A stretch of DNA of 64,000 bases from the NCBI RefSeq assembly GCF_900312815.1, contig NZ_OMPE01000009.1, forward strand, positions 62,001 to 126,000. Direction: 5' to 3'. Each line of letters starts with the position of its first letter. Position 1 is the first letter of the stretch. This stretch comes from Aquimarina sp. AU474 (GTDB lineage: Bacteria; Bacteroidota; Bacteroidia; Flavobacteriales; Flavobacteriaceae). The notes under the pieces were generated by a model. It ran no database searches. It saw only the letters and a list, made by a program, of their open reading frames with translations, and was not told where the DNA came from. Made by a program: the position numbers and the translations under genes. Of the stretch, positions 8,531-17,772 are shown one piece after another.

Positions 8531-9253
8531 ATGAAAAATTTAAAATTAGTAGTAGTTGCAATGGTATTTGCAATAACAAATCAAACATTTGCACAACTCC
8601 CTGTACCAGGTTTTACTTTTGATGATAAAACTGCAATCGTAATAACGGATCCTCAAAATGACTTTTTAAGCGAAAAAGGTGTTGCATGGGGAGCAGTTGG
8701 AGAAAGTGTTGTGGCAAATAAAACAAGAGAGAATTTAGAAAAGATATTTAATATGGCCGCTGAGAAGAACATTACAGTTTTTGTTTCTCCTCACTATTAT
8801 TATCCTCATGATCACCAGTGGAAATTTGAAGGTACTCTAGAAGTACTTATGCATAACATTAAAATGTTTGATAGAACAGATGCGTTAAGCTTAGAAAAAT
8901 TTGAAGGATCAGGTGCAGATTGGTTACCTAGGTATAAAAAATATATTGATGGTAAAAATGTGATAGTAACATCACCTCATAAAGTTTACGGCCCAGAGAG
9001 TAATGATTTGTCTCTACAGTTAAGAAAAGCTGGTTTCGACAAAGTAGTACTAGCTGGGATGTCGGGTAATCTTTGTGTTGAATCGCATTTAAGAGAACTT
9101 TTGGAAGATGGTTTTGAAGTAGCTGTTGTTAATGATGCTACCGCCTCTGCAATACTACCAGGATTAAACGGTGCAGAGTCGGCTTTGGTAAACTATACAA
9201 TGTTATCTAGTAAAGTATACAATACTGAAGAATTTATTAATTCTATAAAATAA
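8531..9253 (+). CDS. exported isochorismatase-family cysteine hydrolase
   Basis: 240 residues. A signal peptide (residues 1-22, cleavage after TFAQ) is followed by the isochorismatase fold. The catalytic triad is readable as Asp40 in DPQNDF, Lys151 in SPHKVYG and Cys182 in GNLCVES. Family enzymes hydrolyse isochorismate, nicotinamide or other amides; export to the periplasm argues against the cytoplasmic isochorismate and nicotinamide roles. A strong terminator follows at 9271. It may share regulation with the AhpD-like gene, but the 107-nt gap allows its own promoter. Confidence 0.85.
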   Translation: MKNLKLVVVAMVFAITNQTFAQLPVPGFTFDDKTAIVITDPQNDFLSEKGVAWGAVGESVVANKTRENLEKIFNMAAEKNITVFVSPHYYYPHDHQWKFEGTLEVLMHNIKMFDRTDALSLEKFEGSGADWLPRYKKYIDGKNVIVTSPHKVYGPESNDLSLQLRKAGFDKVVLAGMSGNLCVESHLRELLEDGFEVAVVNDATASAILPGLNGAESALVNYTMLSSKVYNTEEFINSIK

Positions 9254-9270
9254 CTAGAATATCAAAATAT

Positions 9271-9315
9271 AACAAGCCGCTATAGTTAAAAATATCTATA
9301 GCGGTTTGTTCTTTT
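9271..9315 (+). terminator. rho-independent terminator after the isochorismatase-like gene
   Basis: The arms 9271-9285 and 9296-9310 pair over about 15 bp with one G-U pair around a 10-nt loop, followed by CTTTTG. It lies 18 nt after the stop codon. Confidence 0.8.
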
Positions 9316-9577
9316 GTACAAACCAAAAAAAGAAATATCTAAAATGATCGTATAGATTTTTAAAATTTCAATGATAAATTATAGAACAACTTATTGCATA
9401 AAATACAGAGTTCAACTATAAAAATTAACAAGTACGTATAAGTTATATTAAATTTCAAATCGGTTCTGCCTTACATCAAAAATGTAGTATCTTTTTGTAC
9501 CTTACATTTTTCAGGTATTAGATTATTAATTTTGAAAATCATTACAAAAGTGTAATCTATTAACACAACCGTGTTTT
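9316..9577 (+). promoter_or_regulatory. intergenic control region of the AraC gene at 9578, with several short palindromes
   Basis: After the terminator no reading frame is convincing. The last 110 nt before the ATG contain TACAT-N5-ATGTA (9472-9486), TACCT-N10-AGGTA (9498-9517), ATTACA-N4-TGTAAT (9541-9556) and AACAC-N4-GTGTT (9562-9575). The first and third share a TTACA/TGTAA-like half-site. They may be operator or RNA structures; the function is not proven. Confidence 0.35.
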
Positions 9578-10432
9578 ATGACTCGAGATTTTATCCATAT
9601 CAATGACTTTATCATTTTGGTAGAAGAAGCTAGTGCAACTACTCCCGAAATTGATGCTTGTTGCTTTGAAGAACCGTTGATTGCTATAGCTTTTTATGGT
9701 TCTGGAAATGTAGATTTAGCGGTTAAGTATGATCAAAAAAAGAAAAAGTTTCATTACACCAAAGGACTTGCACTCTCGTTTTATGCTAATGAAAAGGTAG
9801 AATTTGAACATACCGTTTCGCCAAACAAAAACCTAGAATGTATTGTAGTAGCTACTGCATTGCGAAACCTTAATCAATTACCCAATCAGGAAGGAGAAAT
9901 TTTTAAGGATTTACTTAAAGAATTAGTCAACCCAAAAGATCACTATGTAGAAGGGGCTAGTTTCTTTATGACCCCAGAGATGGTACGCATTGTTGATGCT
10001 ATTTTTGCAAACCAATATTCTGGAAAGACTAAGATGATGTTTTTTCGTAGTCAAATTACAGCTTTACTTTCTCATTTTTTTGGGCAATTAGCTATATTAC
10101 ATGATACCGATACAAAACCTCATCATAGAGACAAACTTAACGAAGTCAAGGAAATCTTATTAGCTAACTTAGAAAACCCTCCTTCTCTTACCGAACTTTC
10201 TAAACAAATTGGTCTTAACACAACCAAATTAAAAAAAGAATTTAAAGCTGTTTTCGGGGTTCCTGTATTCAAATACCTTCAGAATGAGCGATTATCATCG
10301 GCACACAAACTAATACGCGAAAAAGAAGCTACTGTACAAGAAGCAGCTTGGCAAGTAGGCTACGATAGCCTTAGTTCTTTCTCTAATGCTTTCGCAAAAA
10401 AATTTGGGTACAGGCCTAGCCAAATCAAATAA
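9578..10432 (+). CDS. AraC-family transcriptional regulator
   Basis: 284 residues. The C-terminal part holds HTH1 (LTELSKQIGLNTTKLKKEFK) and HTH2 ending VQEAAWQVGYDSLSSFSNAF, AKKFGYRPSQIK, a canonical AraC signature. The N-terminal domain differs from the other two AraC proteins of this window. It is followed on the same strand by DUF1772 and NmrA-like genes, an arrangement suggesting that it regulates them. Confidence 0.88.
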   Translation: MTRDFIHINDFIILVEEASATTPEIDACCFEEPLIAIAFYGSGNVDLAVKYDQKKKKFHYTKGLALSFYANEKVEFEHTVSPNKNLECIVVATALRNLNQLPNQEGEIFKDLLKELVNPKDHYVEGASFFMTPEMVRIVDAIFANQYSGKTKMMFFRSQITALLSHFFGQLAILHDTDTKPHHRDKLNEVKEILLANLENPPSLTELSKQIGLNTTKLKKEFKAVFGVPVFKYLQNERLSSAHKLIREKEATVQEAAWQVGYDSLSSFSNAFAKKFGYRPSQIK

Positions 10433-10534
10433 CGCACTTTTCGAACAAATCGAACTTCTTCTCGAATAAATGATTCGGGTTACTATACCGCACCTTTGTT
10501 TCATCAAATTATAAACTTTATAAATGGATAACTT

Positions 10535-10564
10535 CCCTAGTAAAATTCATAATTATGAATAGGG
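10535..10564 (+). promoter_or_regulatory. palindromic operator candidate ahead of DUF1772 gene
   Basis: ATTCATAATTATGAAT (10545-10560) is a perfect 16-bp palindrome. Outer CCCTA (10535-10539) and TAGGG (10560-10564) extend the symmetry imperfectly. It lies 26 nt before the DUF1772 start codon. The binding protein is unknown. Confidence 0.4.
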
Positions 10565-10589
10565 ATTATTTCCATCAAAATTATACACT

Positions 10590-11084
10590 ATGGAACTCTC
10601 AATTAAATCTTGGGTGCTTTTTACGAGTATCTTGTGTACAGGTCTAACCGCTGGTTTATGTTTCACTTGGTCAAATTCTATAACACCTGGTATAGGAAGA
10701 TTGAATGATCTTGCATTTTTACAATCATTTCAAGCAATGAATCGGGTCATTATCAATCCTAGTTTTTTAATCGTATTTTTTAGCCCCATCCTATTACTTT
10801 TTCTAAACACTTATTTTTTTAGAACAACTAATTCCATCACATTTTGGTCATATCTAATAGCGGCTATTATCTTTTTTGTTGGTGTAGGTTTGATTACAGT
10901 AGTTAAGAATATTCCCCTCAACGAAATCTTGGATCCTATATCTCTTGAAACACTCACTGCAATAGAGTTAAAAGATTTACGTGAAATTTTCGAAAAACCC
11001 TGGAACCGCTGGCACACATATCGAACAATTACCTCCTTTACAGCATTTGCATTACTCTTAAATGGATTAATTTTTTCAAAATAA
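10590..11084 (+). CDS. DUF1772 (anthrone oxygenase-like) membrane protein
   Basis: 164 residues with four transmembrane helices (about 8-26, 56-74, 83-103, 144-160). The pattern TAGLCFTWSNSITPGIGRL, followed by LQSFQAMNRVIINP in the first loop and NRWHTYRT before the last helix, is characteristic of DUF1772. Relatives include fungal anthrone oxygenases, but bacterial members have no assigned reaction. The next gene, an NmrA-like protein, follows after 97 nt. Confidence 0.8.
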   Translation: MELSIKSWVLFTSILCTGLTAGLCFTWSNSITPGIGRLNDLAFLQSFQAMNRVIINPSFLIVFFSPILLLFLNTYFFRTTNSITFWSYLIAAIIFFVGVGLITVVKNIPLNEILDPISLETLTAIELKDLREIFEKPWNRWHTYRTITSFTAFALLLNGLIFSK

Positions 11085-11129
11085 CAATTAACTAACGATC
11101 ATACTTTTTCAAAAAGATAAAACTCAAAA

Positions 11130-11147
11130 GCTTCAATTCTTTGAAGC
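11130..11147 (+). other. small hairpin in the DUF1772-NmrA spacer
   Basis: GCTTCAA (11130-11136) pairs with TTGAAGC (11141-11147) around TTCT. No U-run follows, so it is not a standard terminator; it may stabilise the upstream message or be incidental. Confidence 0.3.
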
Positions 11148-11181
11148 ACAATAAATACTATTAACTAAAACATAAATAAAA

Positions 11182-12027
11182 ATGAAATCAGAAAACATTT
11201 TAGTACTTGGAGGAACTGGAAAGACAGGAAGAAAAATTGTCGACCTCCTTGGTAAAACAAATCATAATGTACATATAGGGTCCAGATCTGCTAAGCCATC
11301 ATTTGATTGGCATCAACCCGAAAACTGGTCGCACTCCCTAGTTGGCATGGACAAGGTTTACATTACATATCAACCCGATCTAGCAGTTCCTGGAGCATTG
11401 GATGCTATCGAACGATTAACCAAAGAAGCCCAAAAAGCTGCTGTCAAAAAATTAGTACTCCTTTCTGGCAAAGGTGAAAAAGAAGCTCAATTATGCGAGC
11501 AGGTGGTCATTCATTCTGGAATTGATTACACGATTGTAAGAGCTAGCTGGTTCAACCAAAATTTTAGTGAAAACTTTTTGCTAGATTCAATTTTAGATGG
11601 TTTTGTTGCGCTCCCACAAGCCGAAGTACAAATCCCTTTTGTAGACACAAATGATATTGCACAAGTAGCCGTAAGAGCGCTTTTGGGAAATGAACATAAT
11701 GGGAAAATCTATGAACTTACCGGTCCCGAAACAATTACATTTAAACAAGCGGTTACTATCATTGCAGAAGTCACTAATCGTGCTATAACTTTTGTACCTA
11801 TAAGCATTCAAGAATATATTGAAGGTATGAGAAGAATAGATCTTCCCGAAGATTTTATATGGCTTATTGAGTATTTATTTACTGAAGTTTTGGGCAACCC
11901 TAATAATTCAGAGATTACCAATGATATCGAAAAAATACTCAACAAAAAACCAATTAGTTTTAAAGAGTATGCCCAAAAAGCCGCAATTGTAGGAGCTTGG
12001 AATATTCCTATTAAACAACATAGTTAA
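11182..12027 (+). CDS. NmrA-like NAD(P)-binding atypical short-chain dehydrogenase
   Basis: 281 residues. The N terminus ILVLGGTGKTGRKIVDLL carries the GxxGxxG dinucleotide motif (residues 9-15). IVRASWFNQNFSENFL and the region PFVDTNDIAQVAVRALL are typical of the NmrA/azoreductase-like group, as in quinone oxidoreductase 2 relatives. It may act as a redox sensor or a quinone reductase. A strong terminator at 12080 ends the unit. Confidence 0.83.
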   Translation: MKSENILVLGGTGKTGRKIVDLLGKTNHNVHIGSRSAKPSFDWHQPENWSHSLVGMDKVYITYQPDLAVPGALDAIERLTKEAQKAAVKKLVLLSGKGEKEAQLCEQVVIHSGIDYTIVRASWFNQNFSENFLLDSILDGFVALPQAEVQIPFVDTNDIAQVAVRALLGNEHNGKIYELTGPETITFKQAVTIIAEVTNRAITFVPISIQEYIEGMRRIDLPEDFIWLIEYLFTEVLGNPNNSEITNDIEKILNKKPISFKEYAQKAAIVGAWNIPIKQHS

Positions 12028-12079
12028 ACAATCTCCTTAAAGTTAGTTTATCTTGTGTAATTTCAATTTATATAAAATG

Positions 12080-12106
12080 AGCGCAAACCTTTTGTTTGCG
12101 CTTTTT
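12080..12106 (+). terminator. rho-independent terminator after NmrA-like gene
   Basis: GCGCAAAC (12081-12088) pairs perfectly with GTTTGCGC (12094-12101), extended by an A-T pair, around a 5-nt loop, followed by TTTTT. Confidence 0.88.
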
Positions 12107-12195
12107 CATTATCTTTCGGCTAATCTAAAAAGTATAATTTCTAAACCTTTTACTTTTATCACCTACAAAACTATTGTTAGTAATCATATCAAACT

Positions 12196-12714
12196 ATGAA
12201 GCACTTTTTAAAAAGAATGACAGCATACTTAATTGACTGTATTATATGCTATTCTTTGGTAATGTTAGTCATACAATGGGCTATTTTAAGTAACATTAGA
12301 GAATCATTAGGAATAACCGAAGAATGGTTTAAAAGCAGTCTCAATATGGAATTGTATGTTCTAATTTCAATTTCAATTCCTGTTTGGGCGTATTTTGTTT
12401 ATTTTGATAGTAACAAGACAAAAGGAACTTTCGGAAAAAGAATATTGAAACTTTCCGTTCGTGATCAAGAAAATAAAACGATGAGTTTAAGTAAATCTTT
12501 TCAAAGGACTATTTTAAAATTAGCTCCTTGGGAAATAGCGCACCTAGGCGTAATATTTCCTACTCCTATATATTTCGAAAATGAACCTGATATTAGAATA
12601 TTGACTATTGTTGGAATTTTATTATTCTCAATCTATATGATAAGTATAGTGTTCAATACAAATGGACAATCGTTGTACGATAAATTAATTGGAACAAAAG
12701 TAATTGAAAAATAA
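12196..12714 (+). CDS. RDD-family membrane protein
   Basis: 172 residues. It opens with KRMTAYLIDCIICY, an RDD-like signature (arginine, then aspartate in the first helix), and contains KGTFGKRILKLSVRD, the conserved inter-helix motif. Three to four transmembrane helices. RDD proteins are poorly characterised; some are Na+/H+ antiporter-like. The next small membrane gene starts 2 nt after its stop. Confidence 0.82.
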   Translation: MKHFLKRMTAYLIDCIICYSLVMLVIQWAILSNIRESLGITEEWFKSSLNMELYVLISISIPVWAYFVYFDSNKTKGTFGKRILKLSVRDQENKTMSLSKSFQRTILKLAPWEIAHLGVIFPTPIYFENEPDIRILTIVGILLFSIYMISIVFNTNGQSLYDKLIGTKVIEK

Positions 12715-12716
12715 TA

Positions 12717-12983
12717 ATGGAAAAAGACGATTTAAAAAGTAAAACTAATGAGAGATTAAACTCAGAGTTAAAAGGGCTTAAAGTAATAACAGGAGCATTA
12801 GTTGTAGTTCTTTCATTATTATTTGCGATAACTATATATGGGGTATTAACCAAAGAAGATAATACAGTATTTATTGCTCTGATGGCGGTTGCAATTTCTT
12901 TAAGCGCTATGATTCCTATTAATTATGCAAAAATTAAGGGAATTAATAAAGAATTAAAACTGAGAAAAAACAACCAAGGTTAA
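12717..12983 (+). CDS. small two-helix membrane protein
   Basis: 88 residues: a charged cytoplasmic N terminus (MEKDDLKSKTNERLNSELKG), two hydrophobic segments (about 23-43 and 51-70) and a lysine-rich tail. No cysteines or known motif. It starts 2 nt after the RDD gene and is followed after 35 nt by an S41 peptidase lipoprotein, so the three probably form one transcript. Function unknown. Confidence 0.6.
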   Translation: MEKDDLKSKTNERLNSELKGLKVITGALVVVLSLLFAITIYGVLTKEDNTVFIALMAVAISLSAMIPINYAKIKGINKELKLRKNNQG

Positions 12984-13018
12984 CCATAAACATCGTCCAT
13001 TGAAAAACGAAAAATCTT

Positions 13019-14458
13019 ATGAATAAATTAATCTTAATTTTCTTTATTTCTTTCTTCATAATTTCTTGTCAACAAAATAAAAAGAAACTCCTCGAACCTC
13101 AAAAAATTAGTCTGAATGGAAATTGGGAATATAATGGATTTGGCAAAGCTATTACGATCAGTGATAGCATAATTAAAAGCTACCATATTTCGTCTGCTGG
13201 TAATGTTTCTCTATCAGATAATAACTCAAAAGAGTATTTTGATTATTACACAATCGATACACTATCAAAAGACACCATACTTTTAAAAGATGGAGTAAAA
13301 ATCTTTAAACTTTATCGAAGTAACAAGGATTTTAATCAAAAGATAAATGTCAATTTAGCAAACGATCCAAAATATAATTTTGAAGTTTTGTGGACTACTT
13401 TTAATGAACAGTATTGTTATTTCAAAGAGAGGAACGTGAATTGGGAGACTCTTTATAAAAAATACGAACCACAAATCGATTCTGGAACAAAACCTATAGA
13501 ATTATATCTAATATTTGAGAAAATGCTAGAAGAAATAAACGATTCTCATATCTCTATTGATGTCCCAGATGATTTAAAGGAAGACTACAAGTCGGCAAAA
13601 AACAATGTAGCCTCTGAAAATCAAAATGAAAACAATGGTGCATTAGAAAACAAGGTTAAATCGAACATTATTGAACAATACCTAGAAGAACCAAAAAGCT
13701 TTAATAAAGGCTCTCTCACCTATGGGAAAATAAATAATGATATCGGTTATCTACAAATACAAAATATGGTAGCCATGGCTCATTATAATATTCCGGATAG
13801 TTTATCGAATAAAAAATTCTGGGATAAATGGTGGGGCAATCTAAATGAAGCAAAAAACTATCATGATGATGTAAGAGAAGGTACTCGTTTGATGATGGAT
13901 TCAATTATTGATGATATTGGTGATGTAAAAGCATTTATTATTGACTTACGATTTAATGGTGGTGGTTTTGATGATGCATCTGTTGAAATTTTAAATCATT
14001 TCGTATCTACTAATACTGACTTTGCAACAAAAAAAGTGCGTTTAGGTAATGGATTTACCGAAAAACAGATAATGTCATTGTATCCATCCAAAAACACATT
14101 TAATGGAAAAACATATGTTTTAACCAGTCACCAAACTGCAAGTGCAGCTGAAGTATTTGTTTTGGGTGCAAAAAAATTGTCGAATGTAAAAACTATTGGC
14201 TCTACAACAGAAGGTGTTTTTTCTGACATTCTTAGAAAAAAATTACCCAATGGATGGACTTACGGATTATCCAATATGATTTATGAAACTATGGCCGGTA
14301 TTAGTTATGAAAATGTGGGTATCGAACCAGATCACACATTAAACTATCCCAAAGATTCCAAAGAATTTTATGAATACCTTTATGAAGATCTAAAGGATGG
14401 AGATGAAGCCATAGAAAGGGTAATTTCTGAAATAAAAACAATTAATAATGATATTTAA
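13019..14458 (+). CDS. S41-family (tail-specific-protease-like) lipoprotein peptidase
   Basis: 479 residues. The lipobox IISC gives a lipidated Cys17. The N-terminal part is a lipocalin-like or beta domain, then the S41 helical region (FEVLWTTFNEQYCYFKERNV), the core strand FIIDLRFNGGG and the catalytic motif HQTASAAEVF with nucleophile Ser375. An acidic, Asn-rich linker lies around residues 195-215. No PDZ domain is obvious. It is probably an envelope peptidase that degrades misfolded or C-terminally marked proteins; targets unknown. Confidence 0.85.
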   Translation: MNKLILIFFISFFIISCQQNKKKLLEPQKISLNGNWEYNGFGKAITISDSIIKSYHISSAGNVSLSDNNSKEYFDYYTIDTLSKDTILLKDGVKIFKLYRSNKDFNQKINVNLANDPKYNFEVLWTTFNEQYCYFKERNVNWETLYKKYEPQIDSGTKPIELYLIFEKMLEEINDSHISIDVPDDLKEDYKSAKNNVASENQNENNGALENKVKSNIIEQYLEEPKSFNKGSLTYGKINNDIGYLQIQNMVAMAHYNIPDSLSNKKFWDKWWGNLNEAKNYHDDVREGTRLMMDSIIDDIGDVKAFIIDLRFNGGGFDDASVEILNHFVSTNTDFATKKVRLGNGFTEKQIMSLYPSKNTFNGKTYVLTSHQTASAAEVFVLGAKKLSNVKTIGSTTEGVFSDILRKKLPNGWTYGLSNMIYETMAGISYENVGIEPDHTLNYPKDSKEFYEYLYEDLKDGDEAIERVISEIKTINNDI

Positions 14459-14484
14459 ATACCCTATTAAGTCAAAGAATAAAG

Positions 14485-15285
14485 TTATTTATTGATTGTA
14501 CGCATCGCCCTTTTAATAATATAAGTAGTCTCTTTTGTTGGTGATTCGTTTTTCCACTTATTACAAACAGATTGCACCCATTCTGGTTGTGATTTACTGG
14601 CATCATTAAGCCAATTACCAACCGAATCTCGAACATATTTAGATGCATCTGATTTTAGCGGTGTTATAAGCTGTAAACCTTTTGATGGGTCATCTTGAAA
14701 AGCAGATATCTTTTTTGTCCATACCCCTACAGGTCTTAAAGCTTCTACAACATAACGTCGTATATTTTCATCAACATCGCCAGTCCACTTTGATAATATA
14801 AGTATCGCTGTGTCTAAATCCTCGATCATTCGTTCTTTACTTGCAAAAATCACAACTTCGCGAACACCAAAATGTGTATCGGCAATATAAGGTTTCATTA
14901 CATTTAACAAGTCAGGAACAGTATCTTGTTGTGTGCTTTGAGCCCAACAGGACCAACAGCGAACTATATCTGAGGTATGTGTTTTTAAGGTATTATAAAT
15001 AGTGGCATCGGTGGTAAGCAAACCAAAAGTTTCTCCTATAATTTTGGTGTTACTATTCGATGTTGGTTTTTTTTGTGCATTTACGGCTATTTCAAAATCA
15101 GAAAACCATTCGTTTTTATCAATTTCTTTGAGTATTATTTTTAATAAAACTAATTGATCAGTGGCTAACCACTCCATTAGATTTTTAGTTTCAATTATAC
15201 CTTTATTAAGATACTCAATAACTTCTGCATTAATATCTTTTAAACTTCTAGCGCCTTTTCGGTTGACTATATGTTCTGGTATCAT
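14485..15285 (-). CDS. DNA alkylation repair protein (AlkC/AlkD-like HEAT-repeat glycosylase)
   Basis: 266 residues made of helical HEAT-like repeats. Diagnostic stretches are DTHFGVREVVIFASKERM, DENIRRYVVEALRPVGVWTK and SKYVRDSVGNWLNDASK, which match the AlkC/AlkD family that removes 3-methyladenine-type lesions without base flipping. It has no signal peptide and is encoded alone, converging with the S41 gene over a 26-nt spacer in which I see no clear terminator. Shorter than typical AlkC. Confidence 0.78.
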   Translation of the reverse strand: MIPEHIVNRKGARSLKDINAEVIEYLNKGIIETKNLMEWLATDQLVLLKIILKEIDKNEWFSDFEIAVNAQKKPTSNSNTKIIGETFGLLTTDATIYNTLKTHTSDIVRCWSCWAQSTQQDTVPDLLNVMKPYIADTHFGVREVVIFASKERMIEDLDTAILILSKWTGDVDENIRRYVVEALRPVGVWTKKISAFQDDPSKGLQLITPLKSDASKYVRDSVGNWLNDASKSQPEWVQSVCNKWKNESPTKETTYIIKRAMRTINK

Positions 15286-15359
15286 AATCTATCTTTTATA
15301 TTTTGTAAATTACCTTGCCACAATTTAAACATAAACGCTATATATAAAATTTGAAAAAC

Positions 15360-16274
15360 ATGAAATTGTTTAAATTCTTACTATTTCTATTATTTCCTAT
15401 CATATGCATCAGTCAAAATAAAAAGCATTCATCACTTCGAGACGCTCTCAATAGTCAAGAAGAAATAAAGTGGTTAGAATTACCTTGCAAAGAAGTAACT
15501 CATTTATCTAAACAAACTGATAATCTAAAAAACCTAGAATTACTATATATAACTGGATGTGAATTAAAGGGAATTCCCTCTGGGATTTCAAATTTACAAA
15601 GATTAACCTTATTAAATCTACAAGGAAACAATATAAGTTTCCTTGGAAAGGAAATGCAAAAACTTACCCAATTAAAAGTTCTTAATTTACGTAATAACGA
15701 CTTCGAAAAACTACCCGAAGTATGCGTTCAATTACCAAAACTTAGAGAAATCGACTTGGCCAATAACCCAAAACTGGACATGAAACAAACGAGTGAGGTT
15801 TTATCCCAAATTGAAAATTTAGATTTCATTTACCTGAGTAATAATGAACTCACCGAACTCCCAGAAGAGCTATCAAATATTAGTAAATTAAAAGAACTTC
15901 ATTTAGATAATAATCCAGAATTAAATTTTAAGCAAGCATTTTTTGTTCTTTCCAAAATCCAAAACTTACGAATTTTGGTCTTGTCGAACAATACATTAAC
16001 TGCATTACCTAAAAATGTAACTTCATTAAAACAAATTGAAGGATTTGTCCTTGATAATAATCCTAATATTTCTTTAAAACACTTAGGAAATCATTTACAA
16101 AGTATTCCTAATGTAAAGGTTCTATTGCTTAGGAATAATAAACTAGAACGTTTACCAGATCATTTGATTGGTTTTTCAAATCTAAAACTACTAGAGTTAA
16201 GCAATAATCAATTTTCTGAACAAGAAAAACTCAGAATCAAGAATGAATTACCCAAAACCAAAATCATTTTTTAA
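15360..16274 (+). CDS. exported leucine-rich-repeat protein
   Basis: 304 residues from ATG 15360; the frame could also begin at TTG 15351, but the ATG places a good signal peptide at the N terminus (LFKFLLFLLFPIICISQ). It is followed by about ten leucine-rich repeats of about 23 residues with L--L-LS-N-L--LP spacing, such as LRILVLSNNTLTALPKNV. No other domain and no C-terminal type IX sorting domain. Probably a periplasmic or surface protein-binding scaffold. Confidence 0.8.
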   Translation: MKLFKFLLFLLFPIICISQNKKHSSLRDALNSQEEIKWLELPCKEVTHLSKQTDNLKNLELLYITGCELKGIPSGISNLQRLTLLNLQGNNISFLGKEMQKLTQLKVLNLRNNDFEKLPEVCVQLPKLREIDLANNPKLDMKQTSEVLSQIENLDFIYLSNNELTELPEELSNISKLKELHLDNNPELNFKQAFFVLSKIQNLRILVLSNNTLTALPKNVTSLKQIEGFVLDNNPNISLKHLGNHLQSIPNVKVLLLRNNKLERLPDHLIGFSNLKLLELSNNQFSEQEKLRIKNELPKTKIIF

Positions 16275-16310
16275 TACAAAATAAGAGATTTACTGCCCGT
16301 GCTAAATATT

Positions 16311-16318
16311 TATATTTG
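16311..16318 (+). promoter_or_regulatory. putative -7 element for the DUF418 gene
   Basis: TATATTTG matches TAnnTTTG exactly, about 80 nt ahead of the start codon. The upstream -33 candidate (TTTA at 16289) is weak. Confidence 0.35.
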
Positions 16319-16397
16319 CCAAATGCCAATTTAAATACTTTAGTAATAATTTAGCTTACATCATATAAACTACCCTCGGGAATAAAAAAACCATACA

Positions 16398-17597
16398 TTG
16401 AATAAACAACCAATTAAAGGCAAAAAACGAATTGATGTATTAGATGTCTTCCGTGGGTTTGCAATTCTTGGAATTTTTGTTGTCAATATTGTAATCATGC
16501 ATTCAACATTTCTTAATCAAGATGAATTTGCAAAGCAATGGACTTCAAATATAGACCAGATTTCTCAAAAAATATTACAACTTTTCTTTTACACCAAGTT
16601 CTTTCCTATCTTCTCTTTACTTTTTGGTTTAGGGATTTCTATGCAAGCATTAAAAATGCTTAATAAAAATAACCTTTCATTTTCATTTTTTGCAAGGCGT
16701 ATGTTGATACTGTTTCTTTTTGGAGTTTTTCATATTGTATTTTTATGGTCTGGAGATGTCCTAAATCTTTATGCAATACTGGGACTCTTAACTACCTTGA
16801 TGATAAAAAAATCAAACCAACTAATTCTATCTCTGTCCATAATTTTCTTCTTCTTTCCTTTTTACGATCAACTTCTAGAATACACATTCAATCTTTTAAA
16901 TTATAAGCCCGAAATTTATTTGAGTACTCATACAGGAGAGACAATCAATCAAGTCATAACAAATGGAAGTTATCTAGATGGCATACAACTTAGATTGTTA
17001 GAGTACCTTTCCAACATACCTATGTTATTTGGTTTTTTGGCGCCAATAGCTATCTCAATGTTTCTACTTGGGCTTTATCTTGGTAAAAACAAAATTTATA
17101 ATTCGTTGGATATATTTATTCAAAAAATTAAAAAACCAGTATTAATCATTGCTATAGCAACCAATATATATAGAGTTTTATTTTTATTTGTAATTCCAAA
17201 GTATGAAATATATTCTACGGATACTTTTAGATCAATATTTATCAAATTAATGATTCTTTCGGATACTGCAATGGGATTATTTTATTTATGGTTGATCGGT
17301 TGGCTTTGGTATAACTCAAAATTTAAAGCTGTTTTGTCTCCTCTTAAATATGCAGGTAGAATGGCTCTAACGAACTACATTATGCAGAGTCTTATCGGTT
17401 TAGTTTTATTTTCTTCTATTGGCTTTAAGCTTTATGAAACACTAAGCCCTTCTGCGACTTTGCTAACCGCTATTGTAGTTTTTATTTTTCAGGTAATTAT
17501 AAGCAAAATTTGGTTAACATATTACCAATATGGGCCTTTGGAATGGGTTTGGCGATGCTTAACGTATAAAGAATTATTAAAGATCAAAAAACGGTAG
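16398..17597 (+). CDS. DUF418-family multi-pass membrane protein
   Basis: 399 residues with about eight to ten transmembrane helices. The N terminus RIDVLDVFRGFAILGIFVVN and the C-terminal GRMALTNYIMQSLIG with YGPLEWVWR define DUF418 (YeiB-like). The start must be the TTG at 16398: the next in-frame ATG would remove the conserved first motif. Function unknown; members resemble membrane acyltransferases. Confidence 0.83.
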   Translation: MNKQPIKGKKRIDVLDVFRGFAILGIFVVNIVIMHSTFLNQDEFAKQWTSNIDQISQKILQLFFYTKFFPIFSLLFGLGISMQALKMLNKNNLSFSFFARRMLILFLFGVFHIVFLWSGDVLNLYAILGLLTTLMIKKSNQLILSLSIIFFFFPFYDQLLEYTFNLLNYKPEIYLSTHTGETINQVITNGSYLDGIQLRLLEYLSNIPMLFGFLAPIAISMFLLGLYLGKNKIYNSLDIFIQKIKKPVLIIAIATNIYRVLFLFVIPKYEIYSTDTFRSIFIKLMILSDTAMGLFYLWLIGWLWYNSKFKAVLSPLKYAGRMALTNYIMQSLIGLVLFSSIGFKLYETLSPSATLLTAIVVFIFQVIISKIWLTYYQYGPLEWVWRCLTYKELLKIKKR

Positions 17598-17772
17598 TCT
17601 TCAAGGCACTTAAAAATAATTTATCTCTAGGATAGTAATCCGAAAAAAGAATATTGATAAAGCATAGGTTTTAACTTTTAAAAATATGGTAATAGGTAAC
17701 ATTTTACTACTATGTGAACATAGATACAAAGATCAAAGACAATAGTGTCTATTTAAAAAATCAAAAATTAAT

